This document shows positions 24,794 through 37,689 of a DNA stretch of 64,000 nucleotides, in pieces. Origin of the DNA: Melampsora larici-populina 98AG31 (lineage: Eukaryota > Basidiomycota > Pucciniomycetes > Pucciniales > Melampsoraceae). The stretch is taken from positions 326,720-390,719 of the forward strand of contig NW_006768831.1 of assembly GCF_000204055.1 (NCBI RefSeq). The letters run 5' to 3'. The translations under genes were made by a program, and so were the position numbers. How positions within the stretch are numbered: the first letter of the stretch is position 1; the number at the start of each line of letters is the position of its first letter. Below the pieces are notes generated by a model. That model worked only from the letters and a program-made list of their open reading frames with translations, was not told the DNA's origin and ran no database searches.

Positions 24794-26190
24794 ATTGTTG
24801 AGAGTGTTATAAGTTAAAAGTATGTGATGATAGATAAGTTGATAGAAATTGTGTTATAATCAAAAAATGATATGTGCGTGAAAGAAAGTAGATAGTATGT
24901 AAGGTGTGTAGGAAATGTGTTCGAAGAAGTGAAAGTAGAAGTGATTTGAATGATATGAAGAGCAGATGAATAGATATGAAGGAAGGCAAATAAATACGAT
25001 TTGATGAACGAGCAGGATGAGGAACAGTAAGGAATGAGGGGCAAACGAGTCTTTTTATACTCAAAAGAGTCCTCCCCTCAATGACTTCTTGCTGAGCACA
25101 ATGCGTGCAATCCAGTCAATCTCTTTCAAAGGGCTGATCATTCTTCGGGATAGACTTGAAGTAAAGGATTTTGACCAGAACCGGGCAAAAGTTGCATCTG
25201 GCGAGATGTCCAGCCTGCTTTCCTCGGTTGTTCAGGCCGGATTGAAATTGAGATGAGGCTCTATTGAGAGAATTGATCTGGACCAATGAAGGCAGTCAGT
25301 GATGTCAAGCAGTCATCGTATCTTCAAGCCGGACAGGTTGGAAATCCTTCACGTTGATCATCTCAAGTCCAGTTCGATCGAGTCACCCCTTCGTTTGAAG
25401 TACGACTTTAACTTTGCACCCACCAGACTCATGAGCCATGATATGAAACCGGTGGTGCCGCCATTCCCCTGCGCGCAGTTTCCTCACAGTGAGAAACAAC
25501 TCACAAGGATATTGCTGATGCTCGTGAGGACATGCCTTTTTATTAATTGCAACCTACGCTTCCCAACCAATATCATATCAAGACACCTTCACACGATATA
25601 ATTCAATAAAACACCAACAAAAAGATAAGTTTTATCTATCAAACTCCAAGCAACAAGTCTTTCAATCATTTTCGACAATCAAACCTATATTCTGCCTTCT
25701 GTTGATATTTTCAAACATCAAAAGACCATATTTCTGATGCCATGAGCTAACAGCGTGTGTATGGTGGATGCATAATCACCCAATCACCACATGAAACTTC
25801 TTGCAAGTGGCCTCGAGTATTCAACATCGAATGATAATGTATACTTGATAGTTTGCAGGGTTGCTTAGCTTCAGAGTATTTCATGATTTATTGTTTGCAT
25901 CTTTATCTCATCAACTCAGTTGCCATTCTGCTGAATAGGATGATGCATTGAGTGACACTTGAACCACGCTATAGCTCTCGCGCAAAATTTACGGGCATAT
26001 CATTGTGGCAAGAAACAACTCCCATCCATCCTCTCTCTGTGTCTGTCGATCCTACTTATTCATCTTTCAAGATGCACAAAACTCACTTAATCCAATCACG
26101 ATTCTTCTTTTGCGCAAAAAGATTCATTCAAGCTCAACGTAATAATCAAATTATAATTCCAAATCAATCAAACTACCACAATCCTACTTA
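24794..26190. other. Intergenic region, no gene seen
   Basis: 5' flank of the Gly/Ala-rich gene and 3' flank of RRP5. Short ORFs show no family features. Confidence 0.55.
25051..25060 (-). promoter_or_regulatory. Candidate TATA box of the Gly/Ala-rich gene
   Basis: Reads GTATAAAAAG on the - strand, about 260 bp upstream of the start codon at 24793. Position allows a 5' UTR of about 230 nt; not otherwise supported. Confidence 0.35.
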
Positions 26191-29100
26191 TCAATCATCT
26201 TGCTCATCTGCACCCTCTTCCTTTGTACAATTACTTTGAGAAGCTTGTACATAAGCTCTAGCTTGCTCTAATACTTTATTCTGACTAGCTTCATCTCCAA
26301 ACTGTAAAAAAGAAACGCAGAAGAAACAAACAATGTTCAATTTTGGTAAGCTGATAATCTTAAATGAATACCAAAGACTTACTTCTTTTTCAATACCTAA
26401 CCATTTCTTGAAAACGAATTTGCTTTTTTCTGTTGTCATATCATAAATCAAACCATACATCAATAAATCTTTAGCGAATCACACATCAAGCTTAAACTTG
26501 AATTTATCACTTACTAGGATTAAGTTTCAATGACAACATTCTAGCAAAAAGAGCTCTAACTCGATCTAATCGAGTTCGTTCCAAATCGATATAAACATTC
26601 CAAAGATCCGTTCGTTTTGGATAACTAGCAATCAAACCTTCAAATAACGTTCTACCTCTTTCAATCTCACCATGTTTAAATTCATATTGTGCAAATTTGT
26701 TCATCGTCTTAAGATCTATTCAATCCTCATCAACCTTCGTCAGTCTTTGATCTCATCATCAAAATTAGCCCTTGGAATTCATCACTTACGTTTGTGCTTT
26801 GGTAAACTTCTCAAACTTCTGGCTAATAACTCTAGAGTTTGAGCTTCTTGCTTGTTGGTTAAACAAAATCGGGCGTACAGAGACCAAGCCTTTGAGCTTT
26901 CACTGAACTTTTTCACCAATTTAGTATACAGCTCATTTGCTTTCTGTTAAGATGTGAGAAGTCGTCAAGGATATGATAAAAAACATAAGTATAAGCATAG
27001 AAAGAGCAGACTATCAGGCTAGAGATCTTTACCTCAATCTTTCCACTCTCAGTATAAATCTCCGCCATCTTCAACCAAACCGTTTTCGTATCATTAGCCT
27101 TTGAAGCTTCACCAAACACTTTCATCATCTGTTCTTCAGTTCCATAAGCGTTTTCTAAATTCAACCAAGCTATCCAAACATTCAACTTTTCCGATTCTTC
27201 TCGATAATGAATCCCATTCAATGCTCGTTTCACAGTTTCTCGTGCTTCATTCAGATCAGCTTGTTGGATATGACATGACATTAATTGAATCCAAAGCAAT
27301 GAGCTATTAGGAGAACCTAATAATTGTCGTTCCAAGTCTGCTATTGATGTGGTCACTGAGCCGTTCTCAAGATGTGAAGAGTTCCTATGCTCAGGTTCCG
27401 ATACTTCCTTCTCTTGACCCGTGACATGGTTAGATGTGGCATGATCATCTTCGTCGCTCGACCCTTCTGAATCTGAATCTTGCTCATCAGCAGCCCTGGT
27501 CTGGACAGTGCTGTTCCAATTGAAACCACCAGGAAGCGCCAGACATGGCGCTTGGATTTGTACAGCCAATGGCTGATTCACACTCTTACTTGTCACAACC
27601 ATATCTACCGAATCGTCCTTTTCAACATTCGAATGGTCAAGCTCCTCTTCTTCTACGTCCTCATCGTCAGATTCGTCTTCATCGTCACCACTATCCAATT
27701 CTTGCTCGCCGACAATTGAAGGCTTGATCGATAAAGAGATCCTACGTGCCTTCAAATCAACCTTGACCAGTGCAGCTTGTAGCCTCATACCTTCCTTGTA
27801 CTTCTTTGCCCAGTTTCGGTCGACTTCATCATCATCAGATAACTGACTAACATGGCACAAACCACTGATTCCGGCATCGTCAATGGCCAAAAACATTCCA
27901 TACTTTTCAATCTTTCTAATAGTAGTACCAACAATTTGTCCTTCCTGGAATTTCTCCAAGACCAACTTCTTTGGATCCGAAACTTTCGGACCAAATGGAT
28001 TTTCTCTAAGACTCAATTGAATACCACGGGAAGCTTTGACAGGCGTGATAATCACACCAGATACCACTTGACCGACTTTAAACTTTCCAACCCAATCTGG
28101 AATATCTTGATCAAAAAGTTCACTGATCTTAACTTTGGCAGAAAGATTAGTACCGATCCGAACGAGCAGACCAGCTTTTTCACAAATCCGTTGAATAAAT
28201 CCTCTTATCTTATCACCCTTTTTCAAGTCTTTGATCGAGACGATCGGTCGATCCCGTACCTCGGAGGCCGATTTCTGGACTCCACGATTCAAACGAGATG
28301 ATCTCAAAGTAAGGTAAACCTTGGAAGTCTGTCGATCAACCTTGACTACAGCGCAGTTCTTCTTTTCACCTTTCTTGACTGATTCAGGAGATTGATCATA
28401 ATCGTCATGTAGGTCGGGGAAATCAATGAGAAAACTCCAACCCGGAAACTTCAACTTGACAGGCTGAGCTCGTACACCTTCCGCGGTCTTATCACCAATC
28501 AATACTTCTACAATAGTACCATCTATCAGTTGGTCAGCTGATGTGATCTCGTCTTGGGTAGATGAAGTATCAGGAAAGTATCGAGTGGGTTGTGACTGAG
28601 GCGGATGTTCAAATCCAAGGATCACAAGTCCCTTATCACTATCGATTTTCTTGATAGCTAGCTTTGGTATTTCGACGCCTAAGGAGAGCTTAGTATCTAA
28701 TTTATCTTCTGTCGTATTCCAATGTCCAGCTAGAACCTTTTTGGAGATCAAACCGAGTTGCAAACCACAGGTCTCGTCACATTTCGAACTCCGCAGTGAT
28801 AGCATGACATTCTTGTCGTGAATCGCACGGACGCTACCGACTAACGACATATTTTCCTTGAGATGAAGTTCATGCTGACGTGAAGACGTTGTGGGACGAA
28901 AATCGAGAATGGTGATACCACGGGTCTCCGTGACTTTCTGGCTGACAATTAAATCTTCGATCTGATCTCCCTTTTTGAGTTGACCCTTGAGTTCTTGAGA
29001 AAACATTTGTCGACGAGTAGCAAGCTTTTCAATGGACAAAAAGCCTTGTCCCACACATGCATTTTCGCTTCCATCTTTCTTGAGAAACATTAACAGGTTT

Positions 29101-32100
29101 TTGGCGTGTATGTCCAAGACCGTCCCTGTGACCAAGTCACCGACTTCGAATGCCGACGAGTTGAACAGTGGTCGCTCCGTCTCCGGCTCTTGCTTCTGCT
29201 TCTTTGAGCCCTTGGCGTAACCCAAGATGATGAGGTTACTCTGGATATCTTTAGCTGTGATGACTAAATCGTCGATCTCATCACCGACATGGAGTTGTTC
29301 CTTCAGTTGATCGATCGTCACTTTACGTCGCCACGCAAGAATACTGAGAGAGATGAGGCCTGGAATCGGAATCTCTCCGCCCATTTTGTTACGCTTGCCT
29401 AGCCTTCGCCGAAGGGTCAAAATCGTGTGGTCATCACCAATCGTCTTCACAGTCGCAAAGACTGCATCACCGACATTGCCCGATTCCCTTAATTTTGAGG
29501 CTTCTGTGTCTAGAGCGCATCTGATGCTCGCTAAAATCTTTCGAGCCAGTGGATCCACGGAGAGAATCTGGACCTTAACTACTCGGCCAGCCCTGAAATC
29601 GGACAACGACTCGCTAAATTTCTCCCTGAAACATCCATCAGATACAGTCAATACAGTCAATACAATGAGTGTGGGATCAGATATTTGAGCTACCCAAAAA
29701 GAAACTCTGAAGGTGACCAAACCCGAAATTACTCACGCTGCTTCGCGAATGGGAATCACACCCCGTGTTTGACCAAAGAATTCTATTTCAAGGTGCCTCG
29801 CTTTAACGCGGGTGATTACTGCATCGGTGACCATACCAGGCTGTGCTGTAGCATAAGAGGTGATAGAAGAAAACGTGGGATCCAGAAGACTTTTCCGCAA
29901 AGTGAGAGCAATTCGGTGCTTGTTGGGATTGACATACAGTACCTGTGAATGTGATAACAACAAGATCATCAAAAATGTGATTATAAAGGGACATATAATG
30001 TTTGCTAATAGGTGATATCAGTAGAAGGATCTTACCCTGGCTGTGAGCTTCATACCAGCTTGAAACTTCTTCTCAGGGTGTTGAAGTTTCACATCGGAGT
30101 AATGATCAGGCCAAACCACGCAATCAAGTCCACCAAATATTGACAGAAACAATGCCGAAGAGCACAATCTGGTCACCTCTGCTGTCACGATTTCACCCAC
30201 CGCAACGTCCTGTGGTCGTATATAAGGCTGCTCCACCACTGAGGGCTGTGATGAGAGTTGAAGCATGCCATCGATGGGAGAGATGCCTACAACTTTGGCT
30301 TTATGAGTTGTACCGAGTCTATAAGGCCCAGAACCTTCGACCAAGATGTCAGAGAGATGGGTATCGCGAATGGCTGAAATGTGAATGAAACCTATGACTC
30401 GCTGCTGATTTGAATTGTCAGAGTCTACTGAGTCGCTGGTGATGATTGGATCTCCATTTTCACCGGTTAAACATTCGACATATAACCCCCAGTCCTTGAC
30501 GACACCACAAACTCTAGTGGATTGAAAAGTGTATCCAATGTTGAATCGCATAAGATGTTCGATGCTTTCACTAGGTAAGCCGTTTGGTGTGTCGTTCTGT
30601 AGCAAGAGTGGCAAACCTGGTGTGACCATATTGACGCAATGGTCCAGCAAGCTTAAGCTAAAAGTTTTCTCTCCTAGCACATCCACATCATCATCCTCGC
30701 CTAAACCACGAGGTGAAGAGGATCGAGTATGCCATAAGACCCGAGCACGGATCTTCTGACCGGCTTTGAAACGGTCTTCCACCTTGGTACCACCTATGCC
30801 GACACCAAGATTGTACAAGTCGATTGTACCCTTGTAGTAGCCTAAGAATTCTACGTTTAAACCTTCCTCAGGCACTACGGCGGTGATAAGACAGGTGACA
30901 AGGTGAAGAGGTAAAACGCAGTCAATGTTGATAGCCGTTGTTAACAAGGATGAAGCGATACCGGTCGGGTCGACAAAGACGGTACAAGTAGATCCACTCT
31001 TGGAGACTTTATCGATTCGACATCGAACGATTTGTCCAATTTGCCAAAGCTCACGATTGTGAAGATGAGTTTGGGGGATCTTGATGGCATCAGAGAATAG
31101 GACAAAGGTAGTGACAGTTTGAGGTGCAGATGAAGAGGCTTGCTGAGATGAGTTTACTGGAACGCAAAGATCTACCACGTATCCGTTGTCTTCGATTGAT
31201 TTGACAGCACCATCCAATGTCATGTTTGCAGACAAGTCTTTCTTTTCCAAATCGCCATTCAGACGAGCTGGGTCAATGGTTAATTTGACACGATGGGCAG
31301 CACGAACCAGGGGGGAGGCACGATGAGCTATATTAGGTGTTCCGGAAGTAGTATGGATGCTAAGACATTATTGTTGATCAAATTGGTTGATAGCGCAAAG
31401 AGAAGTTTTTTTGCTTCAGTTTTAGGTACTTCTAAGAAGCTTTAGAGGATCTCACTCACACCATACAGCGAATCCATTGTCCCACTTTGAAAATTTCATT
31501 CAATCCTTGAAGTCCACCGGATTTCACTCTGTGTTGATAATCGTCAGCCTTGTCAGAATTGCTTTGGTCATCTTCAGAGTCAGTATCCTCGTCATCTTGA
31601 TCGGTACTTTCTTGAAGTTTTTGAGTATAGTAAGAAGAGATTTCGGTGATTGGAACATGCCCAACCAATTGACTCGGCAAGGCCACAATAAGTTCAAGTG
31701 GTCGGATTTCGATGATCAAACCAGCGAGTTTGAGCCCAGATGTAAGCCGACGATGATTAAGATGTTCAATTCTATATGCATTTTGAAATGGTGTATTTTG
31801 AGATGCTGAGATATTGTTAGATTTGATACGTTGATGGGAGGAAGGATCGAGTAAAGATCTTTTACGCTTTGATGAAGAAGTATCCTTGACTGGCTTGGGA
31901 TCAGGAATGAAGATTTGATCTGCATCTGTTTTTCCTTCATGACCAGCTTGTTTAACTTCAACAGCTGTTAGATGAGTACCACCACCACGAGGAAAGTCAA
32001 CTTCGACTGAATTTAATAAACTTGAAGATGGATTCTCATTGGATTTCTTTGATTTTGATTTTGGTTTTGGATTGGATTCTAGATTTTGATTTTGATTTTG

Positions 32101-32169
32101 ATCATGTTTGACTTTTTTTGATGAATCTGATGGTGATTTTGGATTGGATACTTTTCTTTTGAGTGGCAT
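26191..32169 (-). CDS. RRP5: rRNA biogenesis protein RRP5 (S1-repeat / HAT-repeat)
   Basis: Nucleolar protein required for pre-rRNA cleavages toward both 18S and 5.8S rRNA. Eight exons in transcript order, 31460-32169, 30036-31359, 29737-29942, 27033-29625, 26790-26943, 26515-26715, 26383-26429 and 26191-26301, keep one frame and give 1781 residues, between yeast (1729) and human (about 1870). The N-terminus MPLKRK is basic and low in complexity. A long series of S1 RNA-binding repeats follows (for example GIVTGVIITPVKASRGI-like and KYGMFLAIDDAGISGLCHVS units). Then comes an acidic linker (DSGDDEDESDDEDVEEEELD) and C-terminal HAT/TPR-like repeats (residues about 1470-1781, with SKFVFKKWLGIEKE near the end). 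Divergent from the F-box gene; a LINE now lies between them, starting 226 bp upstream of this ATG. Confidence 0.93.
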
Positions 32170-32383
32170 GATGATAGTTTGATAATTGGTTGATGATGAT
32201 GGTAAAGAAATGCACCATCCGTGTAGTTTGATCACAACTTTCCTGAATTTCAATTTCCAAAGGCTAGACTGTGGTCAAACTCATATGTAACAGCTAGCTT
32301 GTAACCTGTAGCCTGTAATCTGTCACCCGGACTTGGCCCCGGACCACACAATTCGGTTTGGAGTCTTTGTTGATTGAAGAACT

Positions 32384-32395
32384 GATATCGAGTGA
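32384..32395. repeat. LINE target-site duplication, 5' copy
   Basis: GATATCGAGTGA, repeated exactly at 38317-38328 directly after the poly(A) tail. Confidence 0.9.
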
Positions 32396-32477
32396 GGACG
32401 CAGACCCTCTAAATAAACATTCACTCGAACGCAAAAACCCTCTTATCACCCTATAAAAACAATCTATTCAGCATTTT

Positions 32478-33641
32478 ATGCCTCAAAAACAACCACCGGA
32501 CACCGGAGAAGGTGTTCCGAACCCTCCCCCCCAAAAAAATCCGACTTTGCGACAATCGAATGACGTGGACTCCATGATGTGCGACCTAAGATCTCTTTCA
32601 TCAGGAAACTCTCAATTGAATGATGCTCTTATTCAACTCATGATCAAGATGATGAACGGGTTCAAAAACACGATCAACGAGCTCAACAACACGATCAAAG
32701 AATTACGCGAAGAAATCAAAGTCCTTAAGGAACGCTCAACACCCCAACAAAAAGAGCTCCACGCCACCAACAATACCACTACCCCCAGACCTCGTGCTTG
32801 GAACAACCCTTACCCCAAGCAAAACACAACAATGACTCCTAAACAACCCCCCAAAAATTCGGATATCAACAACTTCAAAGCTGCTACATTGATCATTCAC
32901 AAAACACCTGGTACGGAACCCTTTAAGGGACTGAAAACGGCCGAAATTGCTCAGCAAATCAACAAAGCTCTCGCATCCATCGATGCCAAAGTTAACGGCT
33001 CTCAAGTTACGATACGAAGCGCCTCGCTCCTCAAATCAGGCGATGTGGTCATGTATATGGATAATCGATTTATAAAAAAGTGGCTTCTTGAAAACAAGCA
33101 TATTTGGACAAAGCTAGCACACGACGAATTTGTAACTTCTCAAACGTGTTACCCAGTTCTCTTCAACTATGTACCGGCTGAACTCGAGGTTGAAAACGAT
33201 GACTTCCCAAAAAAGCTTAGCGAACAAAATGGCATCCCAATCGATTCAATTCACTCAGTAAAATGGCTTAAGAACCCCAAAGATACAGGAAAAACTCACG
33301 GTACTATTGTCCTCAACTTACTTGACAAGGAATTAGCTCACAATGTTAGTAAAGGAGGTTTATACGCTGATTATCATCGCATCAAGAGCAAGCAATATGT
33401 ACAAGGTCCGACGATGTGTTTCAATTGTCTAGACTTGTATCATACTCATAACACTTGCAATAATTATGCTTACTGCACAAAATGTGGTGACCCACATAAT
33501 TCCAAAGACTGTGCCAATAATGACTCTGCCCAAGTTTGCGCCAGATGCTTTCATTTTGACTGCCAAAAATCCACAGGAAAAGTTGACCGTTTCTCTCCCA
33601 AGTATGCTCATTCTTCAAAAAGTTTAGGTTGCCCTCTCTGA
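32478..33641 (+). CDS. LINE ORF1, gag-like zinc-knuckle protein
   Basis: Nucleic-acid-binding gag-like protein of 387 residues. The N-terminus is Pro/Gln-rich, with a coiled-coil-like heptad stretch (residues about 55-95, MMNGFKNTINELNNTIKEL). A conserved middle domain follows, then C-terminal zinc knuckles: CFNCLDLYHTHNTC (C-x2-C-x4-H-x4-C), CTKCGDPHNSKDC and a third CARCFHFDC. The stop is 40 bp before ORF2, so ORF2 is likely translated by reinitiation or a related route. It binds element RNA in the RNP (family knowledge). Confidence 0.88.
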   Translation: MPQKQPPDTGEGVPNPPPQKNPTLRQSNDVDSMMCDLRSLSSGNSQLNDALIQLMIKMMNGFKNTINELNNTIKELREEIKVLKERSTPQQKELHATNNTTTPRPRAWNNPYPKQNTTMTPKQPPKNSDINNFKAATLIIHKTPGTEPFKGLKTAEIAQQINKALASIDAKVNGSQVTIRSASLLKSGDVVMYMDNRFIKKWLLENKHIWTKLAHDEFVTSQTCYPVLFNYVPAELEVENDDFPKKLSEQNGIPIDSIHSVKWLKNPKDTGKTHGTIVLNLLDKELAHNVSKGGLYADYHRIKSKQYVQGPTMCFNCLDLYHTHNTCNNYAYCTKCGDPHNSKDCANNDSAQVCARCFHFDCQKSTGKVDRFSPKYAHSSKSLGCPL

Positions 33642-33681
33642 AATACGAAGTTTACGATTACACCACAAGACACAAGCGACG

Positions 33682-36600
33682 ATGAGTAATAATCTCAATA
33701 ACCTCACATCAAATAGTTTTTCCACTCCCCAACTTCCAAACTTTACTGAAGATCAAGAATCTCAATACGAATCAACCTCAGACATCCCCCTCTCACTCAA
33801 TAATTTTTCAATTTTACACTTCAACTGTCAAAACTCGATCCAAACTACCCACGAAGCACTTACACACACACACTATACAGTATTAGCACTCCAAGAACCC
33901 TGGTTTAATACCCATTCTCTCAGCTTCCCACACCACAAAGCGTGGCATAGACTTACAGCATACGATTATAATCCAACATCCTGGGCCAACAGACCAAGAG
34001 TTTGTTTGTACCTGTCAAAACTAATCCCTACATCTCAGTTCTCAATTCTACCTAGCTCATCCGATATTGTCCTAGGTATAGAAATCAAAGATCAAGACTC
34101 CCGTCAAACTAAACTCAGGATCATATCGTGGTATAATCCCCCCGGATCCCTCAGAGGAATCATGACTCTTGAACGATGGATGAACTCCAATCATGACCGA
34201 CACATTCCAACAATCTTAGTTTCTGATTCTAATCTCCATCATCACATCTGGAACCCCCCCGACTATACAATCACCGACACACAAGCCAAAAAACTGGTCA
34301 CCTTCCTCAGTTCTACAGGTCTCAAACTGATCTCACCAAAGGGGGTACCCACAAGGTTTTCTACAGGAACCCACCCAACAACGATTGACCTAGTATGGGC
34401 TAGCTGGAACATTACACAAAAGATCCTTAGCTGTAATGTACTAACTAACGATCTTGCCTCTGACCATTTTCCAATTGCAACTTTTCTAGACTTATCTATC
34501 CTATCTCCAATAAAAACACATATATCTTTCAAGGTGGCTGACATACAATCAATCCCTTTTCATAGTAAAATCGCCTCAAAACTACATCTCCTCCCAAAAA
34601 ACTATACGACCTCAACCAGCATCAACACAGCAGTTTCCACACTCTCTAGCATTATACTCGAAGCGGCTCAAGATCAAGGTAGACAAGTCAAAACTAAACC
34701 CAATAGACACAAAGCCTGGTGGGATAAGGACAAACTGAACCCAATTCTCAAAAACAGAAACCGTGCCCGTAAATGGATGATCAAGTCAGGTTTACCCGAA
34801 GCTCGGACATGCTATCAAGAATGGCAAAAATACTTTAGAGAACAAATACTGAAGACCAAGCTCAACCACTGGAAACAATTCCTTGCAAACTGCTCAAACA
34901 ATGACACATTCAAAGTGTTCAAATATGTCAAACCCAAGTCAACCGGCGAAATTGCTCCCCTTAAAATGCAAGATGGATCAATTGCAACTACAAAAGAAGA
35001 CCAGTCATCCACCCTCTTTTACGGTACTTCGGTCGCCCACATTGAAGCCAATTTATCCGACTTACCACACAACCTAGAGGACTTAATCCACTCTACCCCA
35101 AACTCGTATCCCACACTCAGAAGTCCCGAACTCAAGAAAATAATTGATAATTTACCAAATCGTAAAGCAAATGGAGAAGATTGTATCTCAAACGAACTCA
35201 TTAAACTGGCTTTACCAGCAATTGAAGATGAACTTTGCCGACTCTTCAATGCTTGTTTTGACTTAGGCTTCTTCCCAAATGCGTGGCGAACAGCTATAAC
35301 CATTATAATTCGGAAAAGCGGCAAAGATAACTACTCCGATCCAAATGCCTATAGGCCTATCGCACTCTTAAGCTGTTTAGGTAAAATCTTAGAGAAAATC
35401 ATTACCAATAGAATCACCTACTGGGCCGAAACCATGAAAATTATTGCTTCAGGCCACATGGGCGGCAGGAGACACCACTCAACCAATGACGCCCTGCTCA
35501 TTCTCACAACATGGATCAAAGAGAAATGGAGAAACAACGAAGTCGTCTCGGCCTTATCTCTTGATGTCAAGTCAGCGTACCCATTGGTTCACCGTGAAAG
35601 ACTGTGGTTTATGTTATACAAACACAAGTGCCCCGGCTATTTGATACGGTTAATCCATGGCTTCATTTTGGAAAGGACAACAAACCTACAACTCCAGGAT
35701 TACCTATCAGAAAGTTTCAACATCGAAAACGGCCTACCACAAGGATCACCTTTATCAGTGATCTTATATATAATTTACAACTCTCCCCTACTAGCCGCAT
35801 CTAAACCTGACCCGGAAACAAAAGAACTATCCCTTGGTTTCATCGATGATGTAATTCATGTAGTAGCTTCAAAAACCTTTAAGGAGAACTTAGACAAACT
35901 TCACTTCCACGCTACTAGGTCACTCAAATGGGGTAAATCCCACGGAGCCATCTTTGATAAGAAAAAAGCTCAACTGATTCATTTCACAAACAAAAGAAAT
36001 CAAGATCTACCCAGTTTTCATTTTGGTGATGTGATACTACATCCTAAACAAGAAATTAAATGGCTAGGAATCTGGTTTGACTCTAAACTCTTATTCAACT
36101 CTCATATACAACATGTAAAAAAAATAGGCAATTATACTATGCACCAACTCCGTAGGCTGAACAAATGTTACTCGGGACTTTCACCCAAAGAGGTCAGGAA
36201 ACTTGTGACTTCAGTATTAATGCCAAGAATCCTCTATGGTAGTATAGTTTGGTTCACCGCAAGAAACTTCAGGAAGGTCAACAACACCCTAACCACCTTA
36301 CAAAACACAGCTTTAAACCTCATCCTTGGTGCATTTAGAGGTTCATCTACTGACTTACTGTATCACGATTCTTATATGCCTCCCTTTTACCTCACAACTA
36401 TGAGACACCACCACAATTTCTATCTGAAACGTCTAGCGACTCCGGAACACCATCCAACACACCGATTCATCAAATTCGAACTAAATCAATCTTTATCAAA
36501 ACACAAAAGCCCTATTCAAGACATGCTACAACTAGAAGAGCTACGTAAATTATTAGAAATATCAAGCGAAACAATTTACCCTCATTCATTCCCTCCTTGG

Positions 36601-37620
36601 ACCAAAACGTACGGCACACTACACAACCTGGATAACTCAAAAGAAGAAGCCATGGAAGCAGTTCCCCAACAGGTAGAAGAAGAAATAAATAGAGGCTCAA
36701 TTGTGATCTTCACAGATGGATCTGTCAATGAAAAAGATGGTGGAGCCGCAGCAGTAACTAATGAATCACAGAAGACAATAACAATAAAAGAATCAGAACA
36801 CTTTTCAAACCATGAAGCCGAGCTTCTAGGCATCTATTTAGCGGCTAGCCTGGCTAAAGAACAAATCGGAAACCGACTTCTACAAGTACCAGATGTAGCA
36901 ATCTTTAGCGACAACCAAAGTGTATTACGACTAGTCCATGACGTCCCACGCGCAACATCAGGCCAACATCTGATAATTAAAATTCAATCCTGCTTTAGAC
37001 AGCTCCCAGATAATACAAACATACACCTCTATTGGACTCCGGGCCACGTAGGTATCGAGAATAACGAGAAAGCGGACAACTTAGCCAAACAAGCAGCCGT
37101 GAACCAAACAAATCAAGTCAATAGCATTAAACTTCCAGCAAGCTTAGGCAGTTTGAAGAAACAAACGAAGAAAACATTCAACTTAAAGAATTACCCGCTA
37201 AAACCAGGCACAAAGCCATTCACAGCAAAGCCCAAAGACATCTCTGACACCTTAATGAACATGGAAAAAGGAAGAGCAGCGGTAATCATTCAACTGAGGG
37301 CGGGTCATAGTCCACTCAACGACCATCTACACAAAAGAAAACTAACTGATTCTCCCCTATGTAGCACATGCAAATTGAAAGAAACTACTGAACATTTCTT
37401 ACTTTATTGTAACAGGTACAAAAAAGAGAGAAAACGATTTCGTGCTAGACTACGAGAAGAAAAAATAAAAGTAAATTGGAATGTGGCAAGAAAACTCATT
37501 GATTCGCCTAAAGCTTTCTTTCTTCTTTCAGAATTCATATTAGAGACTAAACGATTTGTATTTTTCAATTCATACTTACAGGACGTAGACTCAAGAAAAC
37601 AGTCACGGAACAAGAGTTAG
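33682..37620 (+). CDS. LINE ORF2, endonuclease / reverse transcriptase / RNase H
   Basis: 1312-residue replication protein acting at the nicked target site. Domains in order are an APE-type endonuclease (residues about 35-265; ALQEPW near 68, DSNLHHHIW near 178, SDHFPI near 259), a reverse transcriptase (about 480-770; YRPIALLSCLGK near 557, GLPQGSPLS, and FIDD near 720 in place of the usual YxDD), RNase H (about 1005-1130; FTDGS, HEAELLGIYLA, SDNQSV, WTPGHVGIENNEKAD) and a C-terminal CSTC...H...C zinc motif. The frame is uninterrupted. The F-for-A/Y change at the RT active site is common in this LINE group. Confidence 0.93.
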   Translation: MSNNLNNLTSNSFSTPQLPNFTEDQESQYESTSDIPLSLNNFSILHFNCQNSIQTTHEALTHTHYTVLALQEPWFNTHSLSFPHHKAWHRLTAYDYNPTSWANRPRVCLYLSKLIPTSQFSILPSSSDIVLGIEIKDQDSRQTKLRIISWYNPPGSLRGIMTLERWMNSNHDRHIPTILVSDSNLHHHIWNPPDYTITDTQAKKLVTFLSSTGLKLISPKGVPTRFSTGTHPTTIDLVWASWNITQKILSCNVLTNDLASDHFPIATFLDLSILSPIKTHISFKVADIQSIPFHSKIASKLHLLPKNYTTSTSINTAVSTLSSIILEAAQDQGRQVKTKPNRHKAWWDKDKLNPILKNRNRARKWMIKSGLPEARTCYQEWQKYFREQILKTKLNHWKQFLANCSNNDTFKVFKYVKPKSTGEIAPLKMQDGSIATTKEDQSSTLFYGTSVAHIEANLSDLPHNLEDLIHSTPNSYPTLRSPELKKIIDNLPNRKANGEDCISNELIKLALPAIEDELCRLFNACFDLGFFPNAWRTAITIIIRKSGKDNYSDPNAYRPIALLSCLGKILEKIITNRITYWAETMKIIASGHMGGRRHHSTNDALLILTTWIKEKWRNNEVVSALSLDVKSAYPLVHRERLWFMLYKHKCPGYLIRLIHGFILERTTNLQLQDYLSESFNIENGLPQGSPLSVILYIIYNSPLLAASKPDPETKELSLGFIDDVIHVVASKTFKENLDKLHFHATRSLKWGKSHGAIFDKKKAQLIHFTNKRNQDLPSFHFGDVILHPKQEIKWLGIWFDSKLLFNSHIQHVKKIGNYTMHQLRRLNKCYSGLSPKEVRKLVTSVLMPRILYGSIVWFTARNFRKVNNTLTTLQNTALNLILGAFRGSSTDLLYHDSYMPPFYLTTMRHHHNFYLKRLATPEHHPTHRFIKFELNQSLSKHKSPIQDMLQLEELRKLLEISSETIYPHSFPPWTKTYGTLHNLDNSKEEAMEAVPQQVEEEINRGSIVIFTDGSVNEKDGGAAAVTNESQKTITIKESEHFSNHEAELLGIYLAASLAKEQIGNRLLQVPDVAIFSDNQSVLRLVHDVPRATSGQHLIIKIQSCFRQLPDNTNIHLYWTPGHVGIENNEKADNLAKQAAVNQTNQVNSIKLPASLGSLKKQTKKTFNLKNYPLKPGTKPFTAKPKDISDTLMNMEKGRAAVIIQLRAGHSPLNDHLHKRKLTDSPLCSTCKLKETTEHFLLYCNRYKKERKRFRARLREEKIKVNWNVARKLIDSPKAFFLLSEFILETKRFVFFNSYLQDVDSRKQSRNKS

Positions 37621-37689
37621 AAAGTCGAAGATCCGCGATTCCCACATAGCATTATCTTACGAAGTTATCATCCCGACAAGCTAGGCGCC